DNA from: Compostimonas suwonensis | GTDB lineage: Bacteria > Actinomycetota > Actinomycetes > Actinomycetales > Microbacteriaceae | Assembly (NCBI RefSeq): GCF_002797855.1 | Contig: NZ_PGFB01000001.1 | Coordinates: 248,001-312,000 of the forward strand | Direction of reading: 5' to 3' | DNA: 64,000 nt | In this document: piece by piece, positions 54,595 to 63,350 of the stretch | Layout: each line of letters opens with the position of its first letter | Position numbering within the stretch: the stretch's first letter is position 1 | Position numbers and translations under genes: made by a program | The notes under the pieces: model-generated | Told to the model about the DNA's origin: nothing | Databases searched by the model: none | The model's input: the letters and a program-made list of their open reading frames with translations, nothing else

Positions 54595-54891
54595 CTACTT
54601 GCGGATGGTGCGGATGCCGAGGAAGACCCCGGCGCCGAGACCCGCCACGACGACCGCGGCGACGCCGACGAGAGCCGCGGGGTTCTCGTCGCGCAGCTTC
54701 CGCAGCCGCGACTTCAGCCGGCGGCCGGCCCGCTTGGCCTGTTTGGGCAGGTTGAGCTTGTACTCGATGGCGTCGAGGGTCTCGGCGAGCTGCTGCCGGG
54801 CCGACTCGATGTCGGCCTTGAGCTCGGCGGGTGTGCGGGTTCGTGGGCGGTCCGCGGCATCCGCGGGGGTGTACCCGGTCTCAGTGGTCAT
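54595..54891 (-). CDS. DUF3618 protein
   Basis: 98 residues. A polar N-terminus with RTRTPAELKADIESARQQLA followed by TLDAIEYKLNLPKQAKRAGR and a single C-terminal helix AALVGVAAVVVAGLGAGVFL. This matches DUF3618, a small actinobacterial membrane-anchored protein of unknown function. It overlaps the gene upstream (54881) by 11 bp; all three genes 54595-55821 form a unit. Confidence 0.85.
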   Translation of the reverse strand: MTTETGYTPADAADRPRTRTPAELKADIESARQQLAETLDAIEYKLNLPKQAKRAGRRLKSRLRKLRDENPAALVGVAAVVVAGLGAGVFLGIRTIRK

Positions 54892-55297
54892 ACTTTCCCA
54901 CTCCCTTGAGCGCGTGGACGTCGGCCTTGATGCTGTCGATCGACTCGTTCGGGATCGGCACGCCCTTCTTGAGCCAGCGCACGCCGAGCGCGACGAGGAT
55001 GCCGGCGAGCACGAGCAGCGCGGCCGCGACGATGAGCGCGGCGAGCCACGGCGGAAGCGCCACCGCGATGCCGAGCACCGCGGCGGCCACGAGGGTCGCG
55101 AGCGCGAAGAAGGCGAGCAGCGCCGCGACGAGCAGCATGCCTATGCCGATTCCGGCATGTGCGAGCTTGCGGGTCATCTCGGCCTTGAGCTGCTCGAGCT
55201 CGGCCTTGACCAGGGTGACGAGCAGAGCCGGGATCTCACCGATGAGGGTGAAGATCGACTTCTTGTTCTTGGGGGTGAAACCTTCGTCGTAGCTCAC
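54881..55297 (-). CDS. Phage-holin-superfamily membrane protein (DUF1469-like)
   Basis: 138 residues. EIPALLVTLVKAELEQLKAE is the N-terminal signature of the family called phage holin superfamily III, then two hydrophobic hairpin segments (IGIGMLLVAALLAFFALATL and AALIVAAALLVLAGILVALG). Despite the name, it is a chromosomal membrane protein without lysis neighbours. It is in one unit with DUF3618 and the YtxH-like gene. Confidence 0.85.
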   Translation of the reverse strand: MSYDEGFTPKNKKSIFTLIGEIPALLVTLVKAELEQLKAEMTRKLAHAGIGIGMLLVAALLAFFALATLVAAAVLGIAVALPPWLAALIVAAALLVLAGILVALGVRWLKKGVPIPNESIDSIKADVHALKGVGKYDH

Positions 55298-55326
55298 GGG
55301 AGCCTCCGTCCTCGACGTCGTCTGCG

Positions 55327-55821
55327 TCAGTTGTCTGAGGTCTCGCCGGTCGTCGCCGAGCCCGTGTCGGACGCGGCCGCCGGCTTCTTCGCGGTCGACG
55401 CCTTCGTGCTCGACGCCTTCGCCCCGGTGGTCTTGGGCGCGGGCTTGCTCGCAGCGGGCTTGGCGGCCGTGGTCTTCGTGGCACCAGCCGGGCTCGAGGA
55501 ACCCGCCCTCGACGTCGACGCCGAGGGCTTGATGGGCGCCTTGGGCGGGGTCGTGCGCCTGGCGGGAGCCGAGGTCTCGCCCGGTCGCCCGGTCAGCACC
55601 TGGGCGAAAGCCTTCTTGGTGCCGTCGAGCAGAGCCGCGGGCAACTCGCTCACGCGGTCGAGCGCGAAGTCCTGAGCCTGCTTGACACCCCTCTGCACGG
55701 GAGGCGCATTCCAGACCTTGGATGCCGCGGCGGCGATCTGCTCGTAACGCTTGCGCCCGGCGCGCGCACCGAGCACGTAGCCCACCGCCGCTCCCGCGAC
55801 GAAGAGAAGCTTGCCCTTCAT
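55327..55821 (-). CDS. YtxH-like protein with Ala/Lys/Pro-rich tail
   Basis: 164 residues. The start MKGKLLFVAGAAVGYVLGAR with GRKRYEQIAAAASKVWNAP is typical of YtxH-type or general-stress membrane anchors. From about residue 80 the chain becomes a repetitive Ala/Lys/Thr/Pro-rich tail (TTAAKPAASKPAPKTTGAKA) resembling histone-H1-like tails. ATG 55821 is chosen; the longer frame upstream is unsupported. First gene of the three-gene unit 54595-55821. Confidence 0.75.
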   Translation of the reverse strand: MKGKLLFVAGAAVGYVLGARAGRKRYEQIAAAASKVWNAPPVQRGVKQAQDFALDRVSELPAALLDGTKKAFAQVLTGRPGETSAPARRTTPPKAPIKPSASTSRAGSSSPAGATKTTAAKPAASKPAPKTTGAKASSTKASTAKKPAAASDTGSATTGETSDN

Positions 55822-55949
55822 GGGAACCCCATTTCCATTGCCGACCGTCTTCGTCCTCCAGCGTAGTCCTCGGGCACCGTGCTCAGGGAAGACGTGCACG
55901 ATATCCACGGCCAGGGCCGCGATTCCGGCCACCGAGGCTCGGATACCGC

Positions 55950-57632
55950 TCAAATACCCAGATCGCGACGGCGAATCCGGGCGGCGGCGGCACGGGCGTG
56001 GGGGATCACGGAGGCCAGGCCGGTCCCGGCGAGCCAGGCGCCGGTCGCATCCATGCCGTGCCGTGCATGCACCGCCTCCAGGAGCATGCCCACCCGGTGC
56101 GCTTCGCCGAGCGCCGCGAGCGGGGCCGCGTTGCGCAGACGCACATGGGCGAGGTCGACGAGCGCGGCGGGCGGGATCCGCAGGCCGAGCAGAGCCGAGG
56201 CGTCGTCGAGGGCCTGCCGTTCTCGCTGCTCGGGCGAGGTGAAGGGGGCGGGGCTCTCATCGCCCGACCGGCCGTAGGAGAGCCGCACGACATGGCGGCC
56301 GCCCGCGAGCTCGGCGAGCCACGGCCACTTCGCCGTCGAGTGGGTGAGGGCCTTGGCGCTCACACCCGGCACCCCCTCGGCCACGAGCACGCCCGAGCCG
56401 CGAGGCGCGGCGTCGAGGCGCGGCTCGTCGAGCACGAGGGTCACGAGCTCGACCTCGGTGCCGTCCGGCCACGGCGAGCTCTGCACGTGCGCGCGCAGTT
56501 CGTCGTCGACCGTCGCGAGCAGCTCGAGCGCCTGCGCAGACGGGGTCGCGACGACGACGGCACGGGCGGTGAGGGTGAGAGGGGCGCCGCCGTGGGTGGC
56601 GGTGATGCGCCAGAGGGAGGGCGGCGGGGCATCCGCCCTATCGGAGGAGACGGGTTCGGGGTCGCTCGCGGAGACGGCCCCGCCCCCGTCGACGCCCTCG
56701 AGCACGAGCGCGTCGACGGGGGTCTCGAGCAGCACGCGCCCGTCGAAGCGCTCGATGTCGGCGACGAGCGCGCCGACCAGTCGGTGCACGCCGCCGGAGA
56801 CGCCTTCGACCTGGGAGCCGGGTCTCGCCTTCGCGCGCAGCGAGGCGACGCCGCCCGAGAGCGAGCCCGTGACGGTCATGGCGCCGTTGAGCCCCGGAGC
56901 GACCGCGTCGACCCCCAGCTGGTCGGGGTCCATCGAGTAGACGCCGGTCGTGACGGGGGCGACGAGCCGTTCGAGCACCCGGCGGCCCATGCGCTGGCGC
57001 ACCAACCGGCCGAGGTTCTTCTCCCGGCCGATCTTCAGCAGGGGCATCAGGCGGTCGAGGTACGCGCGCAGGGCTCCGCCCCAGCCGATCGCGCGGATGA
57101 CGTCGTTCGCGAGCGGGCTGCTCGGGATGCCCAGGATGCCGCCGGCCGGCACCGGCACGGAGCGATCCGGCAGACTCAGCCAGGCCCCCGCCGCCGAGGG
57201 CTCGACGATCTCGTCTGCCAGGCCCAGCTCGGTGAGCAGCTCGGCGACGACCCCGCCGCGCTTGGCGAAGCTCTCCGCGCCGCGGTCGAGCAGGATGCCG
57301 CCGACCGTATGCCCCCCGACGGACCCGCCGAGCTCGGGGCCGGCCTCCACGAGCGTCACCGAGAAGCCGCGCCGCGCGAGGTCGCGCGCGGTCACGAGCC
57401 CCGCGACGCCGCCGCCCACGACGACGACGTCGTTGACGCGCGCGGGGTCGAGGGTCTCGAGCGGCTCGGCGGCGAGCGCATCGAGATCGACGGGGCCGAG
57501 GTCGAAGGCGCCGTGGTCGACGGGGCCGTGGTCGAAGGCGCCGTGATCGAAGGCGCCGTGGTCGTCGGCAGGCTCGCCGTCGCCGCGGTCGGCGCCACCG
57601 CGATCTGCGGGCGCGGCGGGCTCGGCGCTCAC
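55950..57632 (-). CDS. hemY: Coproporphyrinogen III oxidase (HemY/CgoX type)
   Basis: 560 residues. An FAD oxidase that converts coproporphyrinogen III to coproporphyrin III. FAD motif [20 protein letters not shown] (about 68-87), then [18 protein letters not shown] and [14 protein letters not shown]. The C-terminus has [17 protein letters not shown]. The N-terminal 65 residues are odd: five 15-bp repeats (57486-57560) encode DHGAF-like units, likely disordered. GTG 57632 overlaps the hemE stop (GTGA). The family is shared with protoporphyrinogen oxidase; HemQ context favours coproporphyrinogen. Confidence 0.93.
   Translation of the reverse strand: MSAEPAAPADRGGADRGDGEPADDHGAFDHGAFDHGPVDHGAFDLGPVDLDALAAEPLETLDPARVNDVVVVGGGVAGLVTARDLARRGFSVTLVEAGPELGGSVGGHTVGGILLDRGAESFAKRGGVVAELLTELGLADEIVEPSAAGAWLSLPDRSVPVPAGGILGIPSSPLANDVIRAIGWGGALRAYLDRLMPLLKIGREKNLGRLVRQRMGRRVLERLVAPVTTGVYSMDPDQLGVDAVAPGLNGAMTVTGSLSGGVASLRAKARPGSQVEGVSGGVHRLVGALVADIERFDGRVLLETPVDALVLEGVDGGGAVSASDPEPVSSDRADAPPPSLWRITATHGGAPLTLTARAVVVATPSAQALELLATVDDELRAHVQSSPWPDGTEVELVTLVLDEPRLDAAPRGSGVLVAEGVPGVSAKALTHSTAKWPWLAELAGGRHVVRLSYGRSGDESPAPFTSPEQRERQALDDASALLGLRIPPAALVDLAHVRLRNAAPLAALGEAHRVGMLLEAVHARHGMDATGAWLAGTGLASVIPHARAAAARIRRRDLGI
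57486..57560. repeat. 15-bp in-frame tandem repeat in hemY
   Basis: Five head-to-tail 15-mers (GTCGAAGGCGCCGTG and variants) encode the repeat [10 protein letters not shown] near the HemY N-terminus. In-frame expansion would lengthen the tail without a frameshift. Confidence 0.85.
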
Positions 57633-58792
57633 AGCGCGTGCACGAAGGCCACCAGGCGGGTGAGCACCTCGGGGTCGGTGTCCGGCGGAACCCCGTGGCC
57701 CAGGTTGAGCACGTGGGCGGGGGCGCTCGCGCCGCGGGCGATCACGTCGAGCACGTGCGCCTCGAGCACGGGCCACGGCGCGGCGAGCAGGGCCGGGTCG
57801 ATGTTTCCCTGAACGGGAACGAGGCCCCCGAGGCGGCGGCTCGCCTCGTCGAGCGGGATCCGGTAGTCGACGCCCACGACGTCGGCGCCGGCGTCGTGCA
57901 TCGCGGCGAGCAGCTCCCCCGTGCCGACGCCGAAGTGCACGAGGGGAACGTTGCGGGTCGTCGTGCGGGTCGGCGGCGGGCCGTCCGCGGCGGGGGTCGC
58001 GGCATCCGGGGCCTCGACCTCGTAGACGAGGCCGCGCACGTGCGAGAGGGCGCGGGCCGAGGAGGGCGCGACGCGGCGGGCGTAGTCCTCGAGCGAGAGG
58101 GCGCCGGCCCAGGAGTCGAACAGCTGGCCCGCGCTCGCGCCGGCCTCGAGCTGGGCGCGCAGGAAGCGGCCGGAGAGGTCGGCGGCCCAGTCGAGCAGCG
58201 CCGACCAGGCCTGCGGGTCGGAGTGCATGAGCGTGCGGGCGCGCACGTGGTCTTTCGACGGCCCGCCCTCCACGAGGTAGGCGGCGAGGGTGAACGGGGC
58301 GCCCGCGAAGCCGATGAGCGGGGTCTCGCCCAGCTCGGCGACCGTGCGGCCGACCGCCTCGGCGATGGGGGCGAGCCGCTCGGCGTCGAGCGCCTGCGGG
58401 TCGATGGAGGTGAGCTCGGCGACATCCGCCGCCGTTCGCACGGGCTTCGCGATCACGGGGCCCGTGCCGGGGACGATCTCGACCCCCACGCCCGCGAGCC
58501 GCAGCGGGATGACGATGTCGCTGAAGAAGATGCCCGCGTCGACCCCGTGGCGGCGCACCGGCTGCAGTGTGATCTCGCTCGCCATCGCCGGGTCGAGGCA
58601 CGCGTCGAGCATGCTCGTGCCGACGCGCAGCTCACGGTACTCGGGCAGCGAGCGGCCGGCCTGCCGCATGAACCACACGGGGGTGACCGCCTGCCGCTCG
58701 CCCTGGTAGGCCCGCACGATGCGGGAGTTCGCGGTGAGCCCCGAGGCGAGTGGATGCCGCGCGTCGAGGGTGTGGCCGGGTTCTGAGTTCAC
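57629..58792 (-). CDS. hemE: Uroporphyrinogen decarboxylase
   Basis: 387 residues. It decarboxylates uroporphyrinogen III to coproporphyrinogen III. Motifs: [20 protein letters not shown] (substrate Arg residues), [19 protein letters not shown] (catalytic Asp) and [16 protein letters not shown] at the C-terminus. GTG 58792 is chosen: GGAGG lies about 10 nt upstream and the longer frame would start inside the palindrome at 58820. First minus-strand gene of the cluster, divergent from hemA. Confidence 0.95.
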   Translation of the reverse strand: MNSEPGHTLDARHPLASGLTANSRIVRAYQGERQAVTPVWFMRQAGRSLPEYRELRVGTSMLDACLDPAMASEITLQPVRRHGVDAGIFFSDIVIPLRLAGVGVEIVPGTGPVIAKPVRTAADVAELTSIDPQALDAERLAPIAEAVGRTVAELGETPLIGFAGAPFTLAAYLVEGGPSKDHVRARTLMHSDPQAWSALLDWAADLSGRFLRAQLEAGASAGQLFDSWAGALSLEDYARRVAPSSARALSHVRGLVYEVEAPDAATPAADGPPPTRTTTRNVPLVHFGVGTGELLAAMHDAGADVVGVDYRIPLDEASRRLGGLVPVQGNIDPALLAAPWPVLEAHVLDVIARGASAPAHVLNLGHGVPPDTDPEVLTRLVAFVHAL

Positions 58793-58819
58793 CGTCCCAT
58801 CCTCCCCCCTCCCCACCCC

Positions 58820-58906
58820 CACTCAAAACGACGGAGATTTCGGCCCTAGAGGCGGGGATGGGGCGGAAACGGGCCGTATTCGGCGAAATCTCCGTCGTTT
58901 TGAGTG
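58820..58906. repeat. Family-1 palindromic element between hemE and hemA (87 bp)
   Basis: Arms CACTCAAAACGACGGAGATT and AATCTCCGTCGTTTTGAGTG (exact over 23 bases including TCG/CGA). It lies 28 nt upstream of the hemE start, either in its 5' leader or within its promoter, in the divergent hemE-hemA gap. Pyrimidine-rich DNA on the left and purine-rich on the right. Confidence 0.93.
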
Positions 58907-59002
58907 AGGAGGCCAGGCGGGGGCAGACGGGGAGGTCAGGCGGGAGGCACGACTCGGCAGGGTCCCGCAGGGGAAGGCGAACACGCCTATGAGAAGACTG
59001 AA

Positions 59003-59037
59003 TTGGCCAGCGCGTGCGGCACGCCTAGAGTGGAGGC
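59003..59037 (+). promoter_or_regulatory. hemA promoter, leaderless type
   Basis: TTGGCC (59003-59008), 17 nt, TAGAGT (59026-59031), 6 nt, GTG start at 59038. The predicted start of transcription coincides with the first codon. GGAGG lies in between but only 1 nt from the GTG, too close to be a ribosome site. Confidence 0.7.
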
Positions 59038-60468
59038 GTGCTCATCTGCTTGACTGCGAGTCACAAAAACGCCTCCTTCGACCTCCTCGAGAAACTCAGC
59101 GTCGAAAGCGCGTCCGTGCCCGGAATCCTCCTCCAGGGCAACGACTTCCTGAGCGGAGCCGTCGTGGTCGCCACCTGCAACCGCTTCGAGGCCTACCTCG
59201 ACGTCGACGAGCCCCTGACCGCAGCCGTCGCCGTGGCCGTCGAGGCCACGACCGCCGCCGTCAGCCATGCCACGGGTGTCGCCGAGTCCGAGCTGCACGG
59301 CCGCTTCGAGGTGCTGTGCGGCACGAAGGCCGCCGAGCACCTCTTCTCCGTCACGAGCGGGCTCGAGTCGGTCGTCGTCGGCGAGGGCGAGATCGCCGGC
59401 CAGGTGCGCCGCTCCCTCGAGAGCGCCCGCGCCCGTGGAACCACGAGCTCAGAGCTCGAGCGCCTCTTCCAGCGGGCCTCGCAGACCTCCCGCGGCGTCA
59501 AGAACCGCACGGGCCTGGGCGGCGCCGGGCGCTCGCTCGTGCGCCTCGCCCTCGACCTCGCCGAGAGCAGGGTCACCGACTGGCAGCGCGCCCGTGTGCT
59601 GCTCGTCGGAACCGGCCGCTACGCCGGGGCCTCCCTCGCGGCCCTGCGCGACCGCGGGGTCACCGAGGTGAGCGTCTACTCGCCGTCGGGCCGCGCGCCC
59701 CGCTTCGCCGCCTCGCACGGCATCGAGAGCGTGGATGCCGGCGAGCTCGCCGTCGCCGCGGCATCCGCCGACCTCGTGGTGACGTGCACGACCGCCACCG
59801 GCTTCGTCGTCGACGCGGAGCTGCTCGACGCCGGCCGCGCCACCCTCGCACAGCACGGGGAACGGCGCCAGCTCGTCATCGACCTCGGGCTGCCCCGCAA
59901 CGTGAACCCCGATGTCGCCGCGGTCGCCGGCGTCGAGCTGCTCGACCTCGAGACGATCAGCATCCACGCGCCGCTCGACGAGCTGCAGGCGAGCGACGAC
60001 GCCCGCGCGCTCGTCGACAAGGCCGTGCGCAAGTTCGCGCAGGTCGCCGACGAGCAGAGCCTCACCCCGGCCGTCGTCGCGCTGCGATCGCACGTCTTCG
60101 ACGCCCTCGACGCCGAGATCGAGCGCGCCCGCTCGCGTGGAGACGCCGACGGGCAGACCGAGGCGGCCCTGCGCCACCTCGCCGGGGTGCTGCTGCACAC
60201 GCCCATGGTGCGCGCCCGCGAGCTCGCCCGAGCCGGAGAGCAGCAGAAGTACGTCGAGGCGCTCGACACGCTCTTCGGCCTCGACGTCACGGGGGCCGAC
60301 ATCATGTCCGGTGCGCGCCCGGCCGCAGGCTCCGGCAGCGCTGCCGGAAGCCCTCACGCCGTCAGCGCCCACCCCGGCGGCGCCCCGCAGCTGCACGGTG
60401 TCGACACGAGCATCGACCGCGCGAACATCGACCGCGCGAGCATCGACGACACGGAAGCCGCCTCCTGA
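59038..60468 (+). CDS. hemA: Glutamyl-tRNA reductase
   Basis: 476 residues. First committed step of C5 heme synthesis: glutamyl-tRNA to glutamate semialdehyde. Visible: [19 protein letters not shown] with the catalytic Cys, [20 protein letters not shown], and the NADPH domain [20 protein letters not shown]. The C-terminal 50 residues are non-conserved with a small repeat ([14 protein letters not shown]). Pairs functionally with HemL at 47576. Start GTG 59038 with a leaderless promoter. Confidence 0.95.
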   Translation: MLICLTASHKNASFDLLEKLSVESASVPGILLQGNDFLSGAVVVATCNRFEAYLDVDEPLTAAVAVAVEATTAAVSHATGVAESELHGRFEVLCGTKAAEHLFSVTSGLESVVVGEGEIAGQVRRSLESARARGTTSSELERLFQRASQTSRGVKNRTGLGGAGRSLVRLALDLAESRVTDWQRARVLLVGTGRYAGASLAALRDRGVTEVSVYSPSGRAPRFAASHGIESVDAGELAVAAASADLVVTCTTATGFVVDAELLDAGRATLAQHGERRQLVIDLGLPRNVNPDVAAVAGVELLDLETISIHAPLDELQASDDARALVDKAVRKFAQVADEQSLTPAVVALRSHVFDALDAEIERARSRGDADGQTEAALRHLAGVLLHTPMVRARELARAGEQQKYVEALDTLFGLDVTGADIMSGARPAAGSGSAAGSPHAVSAHPGGAPQLHGVDTSIDRANIDRASIDDTEAAS

Positions 60469-60469
60469 G

Positions 60470-61120
60470 ATGACCGCCAGCGCATCCGCCTCCGCCGAGC
60501 TGCCGCGGCTGCGTGTGCCGTTCACGCTTCCCGCCCTCTCGACCGAGCGGCTGCGGCTGCGGCCGCTCACCGAAGACGACGTGGCGGATGTCGCGGCCTA
60601 CCAGACCCGCGACGACGTCGTGCGCTACCTGCCCTGGCCGCTGCGCGATCGCGCGGCATCGGCCCAGCACACCCGGGAACGGGCCACCCTCACCTCGATC
60701 GCGAAGACGGGCGACCGCGCCATCCTGGCGATCTCCAAGCCGGCCGGCGACGGGCGCTCACGGGTGATCGGCGACCTCACACTGATCGCCGCGAGCGTGC
60801 CCGACGCCCAGCTCGAGATCGGCTGGGTGCTGCACCCCGACTTCCAGGGCGCCGGCTACGCGAGCGAGGCGGCCGGAGCGCTCCTGCGCCTGTGCTTCGA
60901 GCAGTTCGGCGCGCACCGGGTGAGCGCCCGGCTCGACCCGCGCAACGGGGCATCCGCTGCTCTGTGCGAGCGGCTCGGGATGCGGCGCGAGGCCCTGTTC
61001 CGCCACGACATCTTCTTCAAGGGCGAGTGGGGCGACACGGCGATCTACGCGATCCTCGCCGAGGAGTGGGCCGCGCGCGACCCGCAAGCCCCACGCGATT
61101 CGCGCCGAATCGTTCCATAA
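60470..61120 (+). CDS. GNAT-family N-acetyltransferase (RimJ/RimL-like)
   Basis: 216 residues. LSTERLRLRPLTEDDVADVA opens the acetyltransferase domain; IGWVLHPDFQGAGYASEAAG is the acetyl-CoA loop and HRVSARLDPRNGASAALCERL the typical C-terminal motif. Substrate unknown, likely a protein N-terminus or amino sugar. ATG 60470 lies 2 nt after the hemA stop. Its last seven residues and stop codon are encoded by a family-2 palindromic element at 61097. Confidence 0.88.
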   Translation: MTASASASAELPRLRVPFTLPALSTERLRLRPLTEDDVADVAAYQTRDDVVRYLPWPLRDRAASAQHTRERATLTSIAKTGDRAILAISKPAGDGRSRVIGDLTLIAASVPDAQLEIGWVLHPDFQGAGYASEAAGALLRLCFEQFGAHRVSARLDPRNGASAALCERLGMRREALFRHDIFFKGEWGDTAIYAILAEEWAARDPQAPRDSRRIVP

Positions 61121-61150
61121 ACGCGCTGGAGGAACGATTCGACGCGACTC
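61097..61150. repeat. Family-2 palindromic element overlapping a gene end (54 bp)
   Basis: GATTCGCGCCGAATCGTTCC and GGAACGATTCGACGCGACTC form the arms (a few mismatches), loop with TAAACGCGC. Same length and design as the copy at 32318. It supplies the stop of the GNAT gene and lies between convergent genes. Confidence 0.88.
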
Positions 61151-61175
61151 ACGACTCGCGACGCGGAGGAGGCGC

Positions 61176-62564
61176 TCAGGCGCCGCGCAGGCGCTCGGCG
61201 AGGTAGGCGTGCAGCCCCTCGAGGGGGATGCGCTCCTGCTTCATGGTGTCGCGCTCGCGCACGGTCACGGCACGGTCGTCGAGCGAGTCGAAGTCGACCG
61301 TGACGCAGAATGGCGTGCCGATCTCGTCCTGGCGGCGGTAGCGGCGTCCGATCGCGCCGGAGTCGTCGAAGTCGACGTTCCAGTCGCGGCGCAGGTCTTC
61401 GGCCACCTCGCGCGCGATGGGCGAGAGGGCCTCGTTGCGCGAGAGCGGCAGCACGGCCGCCTTGACGGGCGCGAGCCGCGGGTCGAGGCGCAGAACCGTG
61501 CGCTTGTCGACGCCGCCCTTGGCGTTGGGCACCTCTTCTTCGTCGTAGGCGTCGACGAGGAACGCCATGAGCGCCCGGGTGAGGCCGAAGGAGGGCTCGA
61601 TCACATACGGGATGTAGCGCTCGTTCTTGTTCTGGTCGAAGAAGCTCAGGTCTTTTCCGGATGCCTCGGCGTGCGTCTTGAGGTCGAAGTCGGTGCGGTT
61701 CGCCACGCCCATGAGCTCGCCGAACTCGCCGCCCGCGAAGCCGAAGCGGTACTCGATGTCGACCGTGCGCTTGGAGTAGTGCGAGAGCTTCTCGGCCGGG
61801 TGCTCGAAGCGGCGGATGTTCTGCGGATCGATGCCGAGGTCGATGAACCACTGCCAGGAGATGTCCATCCACGTCTCCATCCACTCGTCGTCGGTGCCCG
61901 GCTCGACGAAGAACTCGAGCTCCATCTGCTCGAACTCGCGGGTGCGGAAGATGAAGTTTCCGGGCGTGATCTCGTTGCGGAAGGCCTTTCCGATCTGGCC
62001 GATGCCGAACGGCGGCTTCTTGCGGGCCGTCTGCAGCACGTTGGCGAAGTTCGTGAAGATGCCCTGGGCCGTCTCGGGGCGCAGGTAGTGCAGACCGGTC
62101 TGGTCGTCGACGACGCCCAGGTAGGTCTTCATGAGCCCCGAGAAGGCCTTGATCTCGGTCCACTGGCCGACCTTGTCGGGGTGCTCGGGGTCGGGGATGT
62201 CGGCGAGGCCGTTGACCGGCGGGTGGCCGTGCTTCTCCTCGTAGGCCTCGAAGAGGTGGTCGGCGCGGTAGCGCTTGTGCGTGATGAGCGACTCGGTGAG
62301 CGGGTCGGAGAAGACCTTGACGTGGCCGGAGGCCTCCCACACCGGGGTCGGCAGGATGATCGCCGAGTCGAGGCCGACGACGTCGCCGCGACCCATGACG
62401 AAGGTCTTCCACCACTGCCGCTTGATGTTCTCCTTGAGCTCCACACCGAGGGGCCCGTAGTCCCAAGCCGAGCGCGTGCCCCCGTAGATGTCGCCGGCAG
62501 GGAAGACGAAGCCTCGGTGCTGAGCGAGAGTGGTCACGGCGTCGAGTCGCGACTGTTCTGCCAC
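61176..62564 (-). CDS. glyS: Glycyl-tRNA synthetase (single-chain dimeric type)
   Basis: 462 residues. Class II synthetase of the homodimeric alpha2 type (GlyQS). Motif 1 region [20 protein letters not shown], motif 2 region [20 protein letters not shown] and motif 3 region [19 protein letters not shown] are visible, plus the anticodon-binding domain near the C-terminus ([20 protein letters not shown]). GTG 62564 has GGAGG 6 nt upstream, chosen over a longer frame into the hairpin at 62616. Confidence 0.96.
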   Translation of the reverse strand: MAEQSRLDAVTTLAQHRGFVFPAGDIYGGTRSAWDYGPLGVELKENIKRQWWKTFVMGRGDVVGLDSAIILPTPVWEASGHVKVFSDPLTESLITHKRYRADHLFEAYEEKHGHPPVNGLADIPDPEHPDKVGQWTEIKAFSGLMKTYLGVVDDQTGLHYLRPETAQGIFTNFANVLQTARKKPPFGIGQIGKAFRNEITPGNFIFRTREFEQMELEFFVEPGTDDEWMETWMDISWQWFIDLGIDPQNIRRFEHPAEKLSHYSKRTVDIEYRFGFAGGEFGELMGVANRTDFDLKTHAEASGKDLSFFDQNKNERYIPYVIEPSFGLTRALMAFLVDAYDEEEVPNAKGGVDKRTVLRLDPRLAPVKAAVLPLSRNEALSPIAREVAEDLRRDWNVDFDDSGAIGRRYRRQDEIGTPFCVTVDFDSLDDRAVTVRERDTMKQERIPLEGLHAYLAERLRGA

Positions 62565-62615
62565 GGGGTCCTCCAAGATCGTGGGCCCAGAGTGAAGCGG
62601 ATAGGGACGCAAAAG

Positions 62616-62654
62616 GGGGCCCGGTTGCTAGAGCAATCCTAGCGACCGGGCCCC
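62616..62654 (-). terminator. Strong intrinsic terminator
   Basis: GGGGCCCGGTTGCTA (62616-62630) pairs with TAGCGACCGGGCCCC (62640-62654) with one G-U pair; on the minus strand a CTTTT follows. It lies 23 nt after the stop of the gene at 62677 and upstream of glyS. Confidence 0.9.
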
Positions 62655-62676
62655 GGGTGCTCCGCCGGGCGGAGGG

Positions 62677-63156
62677 TCAGACGGCGTCAGCTCTCGACGG
62701 CCGGGGCGTGATCGCGATCAGCGCCCACCCCATGAGCCCGAGCAGCAGGCCCGTTCCGATCGCGAAGACCGCGACGCCGAAGGAGACCACCGAGGTGAAG
62801 AGGGATGCCCGCAGGAACGACGCGTTCATCATCGTCGCCCGCACGGGGTCGTCCTGGTCGAGCTCGGCGTAGGTCTTCCCCCCGCTGGCCTCGAGGGCGT
62901 GGTGGTTGATGATGTCGGCCTGAGCGAAGGCCGAGAACGGACCGGCCACCGGGGATCCGCCGAGGAACGCGGCATCCTCGGCCACGGTGATCCTCTCGTC
63001 GGAGAGCTGGCCGCTCACCATGCCCCAGACGACGCCGCCCGCGACGATCATCACGAGTCCGCCGAGGATGCCGAGGAATCCGATCCAGCGCACGATGCGC
63101 GCCTTCGTGGGGCTCACGGCCACGGCCGAGGTGCTCACACTGCTTGTGCTGGTCAC
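62677..63156 (-). CDS. Membrane protein, LigA-annotated type
   Basis: 159 residues with two membrane segments (IVRWIGFLGILGGLVMIVAG and VVSFGVAVFAIGTGLLLGLM) separated by an external region with SPVAGPFSAFAQADIINHHA. Homologues are commonly labelled aromatic ring-opening dioxygenase LigA, which I consider unsupported since no catalytic motif is seen. GTG 63156 has AAAGG upstream. The terminator at 62616 follows. Confidence 0.72.
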   Translation of the reverse strand: MTSTSSVSTSAVAVSPTKARIVRWIGFLGILGGLVMIVAGGVVWGMVSGQLSDERITVAEDAAFLGGSPVAGPFSAFAQADIINHHALEASGGKTYAELDQDDPVRATMMNASFLRASLFTSVVSFGVAVFAIGTGLLLGLMGWALIAITPRPSRADAV

Positions 63157-63267
63157 TGTTGTGCCTTTCGTCGGGAAGACCATCTGTCGGAGGTGTGGCT
63201 TCGTGTCTTCAGCTTCGCGGTCGCGGCGGCCCGGCCACAGGGCACAAAGTCCCCTCCTGGGGCTCGT

Positions 63268-63314
63268 GGCGCACGTTCTCCGTCGCGGCGCACCCGAGAA
63301 CGTGCGCCGCGACG
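63268..63314. terminator. Two mutually exclusive hairpins after pflA
   Basis: GGCGCACGTTCTC (63268-63280) is complementary to 63296-63308; CGTCGCGGCGCAC (63281-63293) is complementary to 63302-63314. The two stems share 63302-63308 and cannot form together. They lie 37 nt past the pflA stop. Confidence 0.65.
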
Positions 63315-63350
63315 AAGAAGTTATGCCGCGACATCCGCGCGACTACGCGA

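Noticed and set aside
54881-55297. Prophage remnant because of the holin-like gene
   Set aside because: No lysin, structural or integrase genes; the family is common on actinobacterial chromosomes.
13608-58906. Integron attC sites as an explanation for the family-1 palindromes
   Set aside because: The arms lack the GTTRRRY core sites, no integrase is present, and the neighbours are housekeeping genes rather than cassettes.
62677-63156. Aromatic ring-opening dioxygenase
   Set aside because: The common label is unsupported: two membrane segments and no metal-binding motif.
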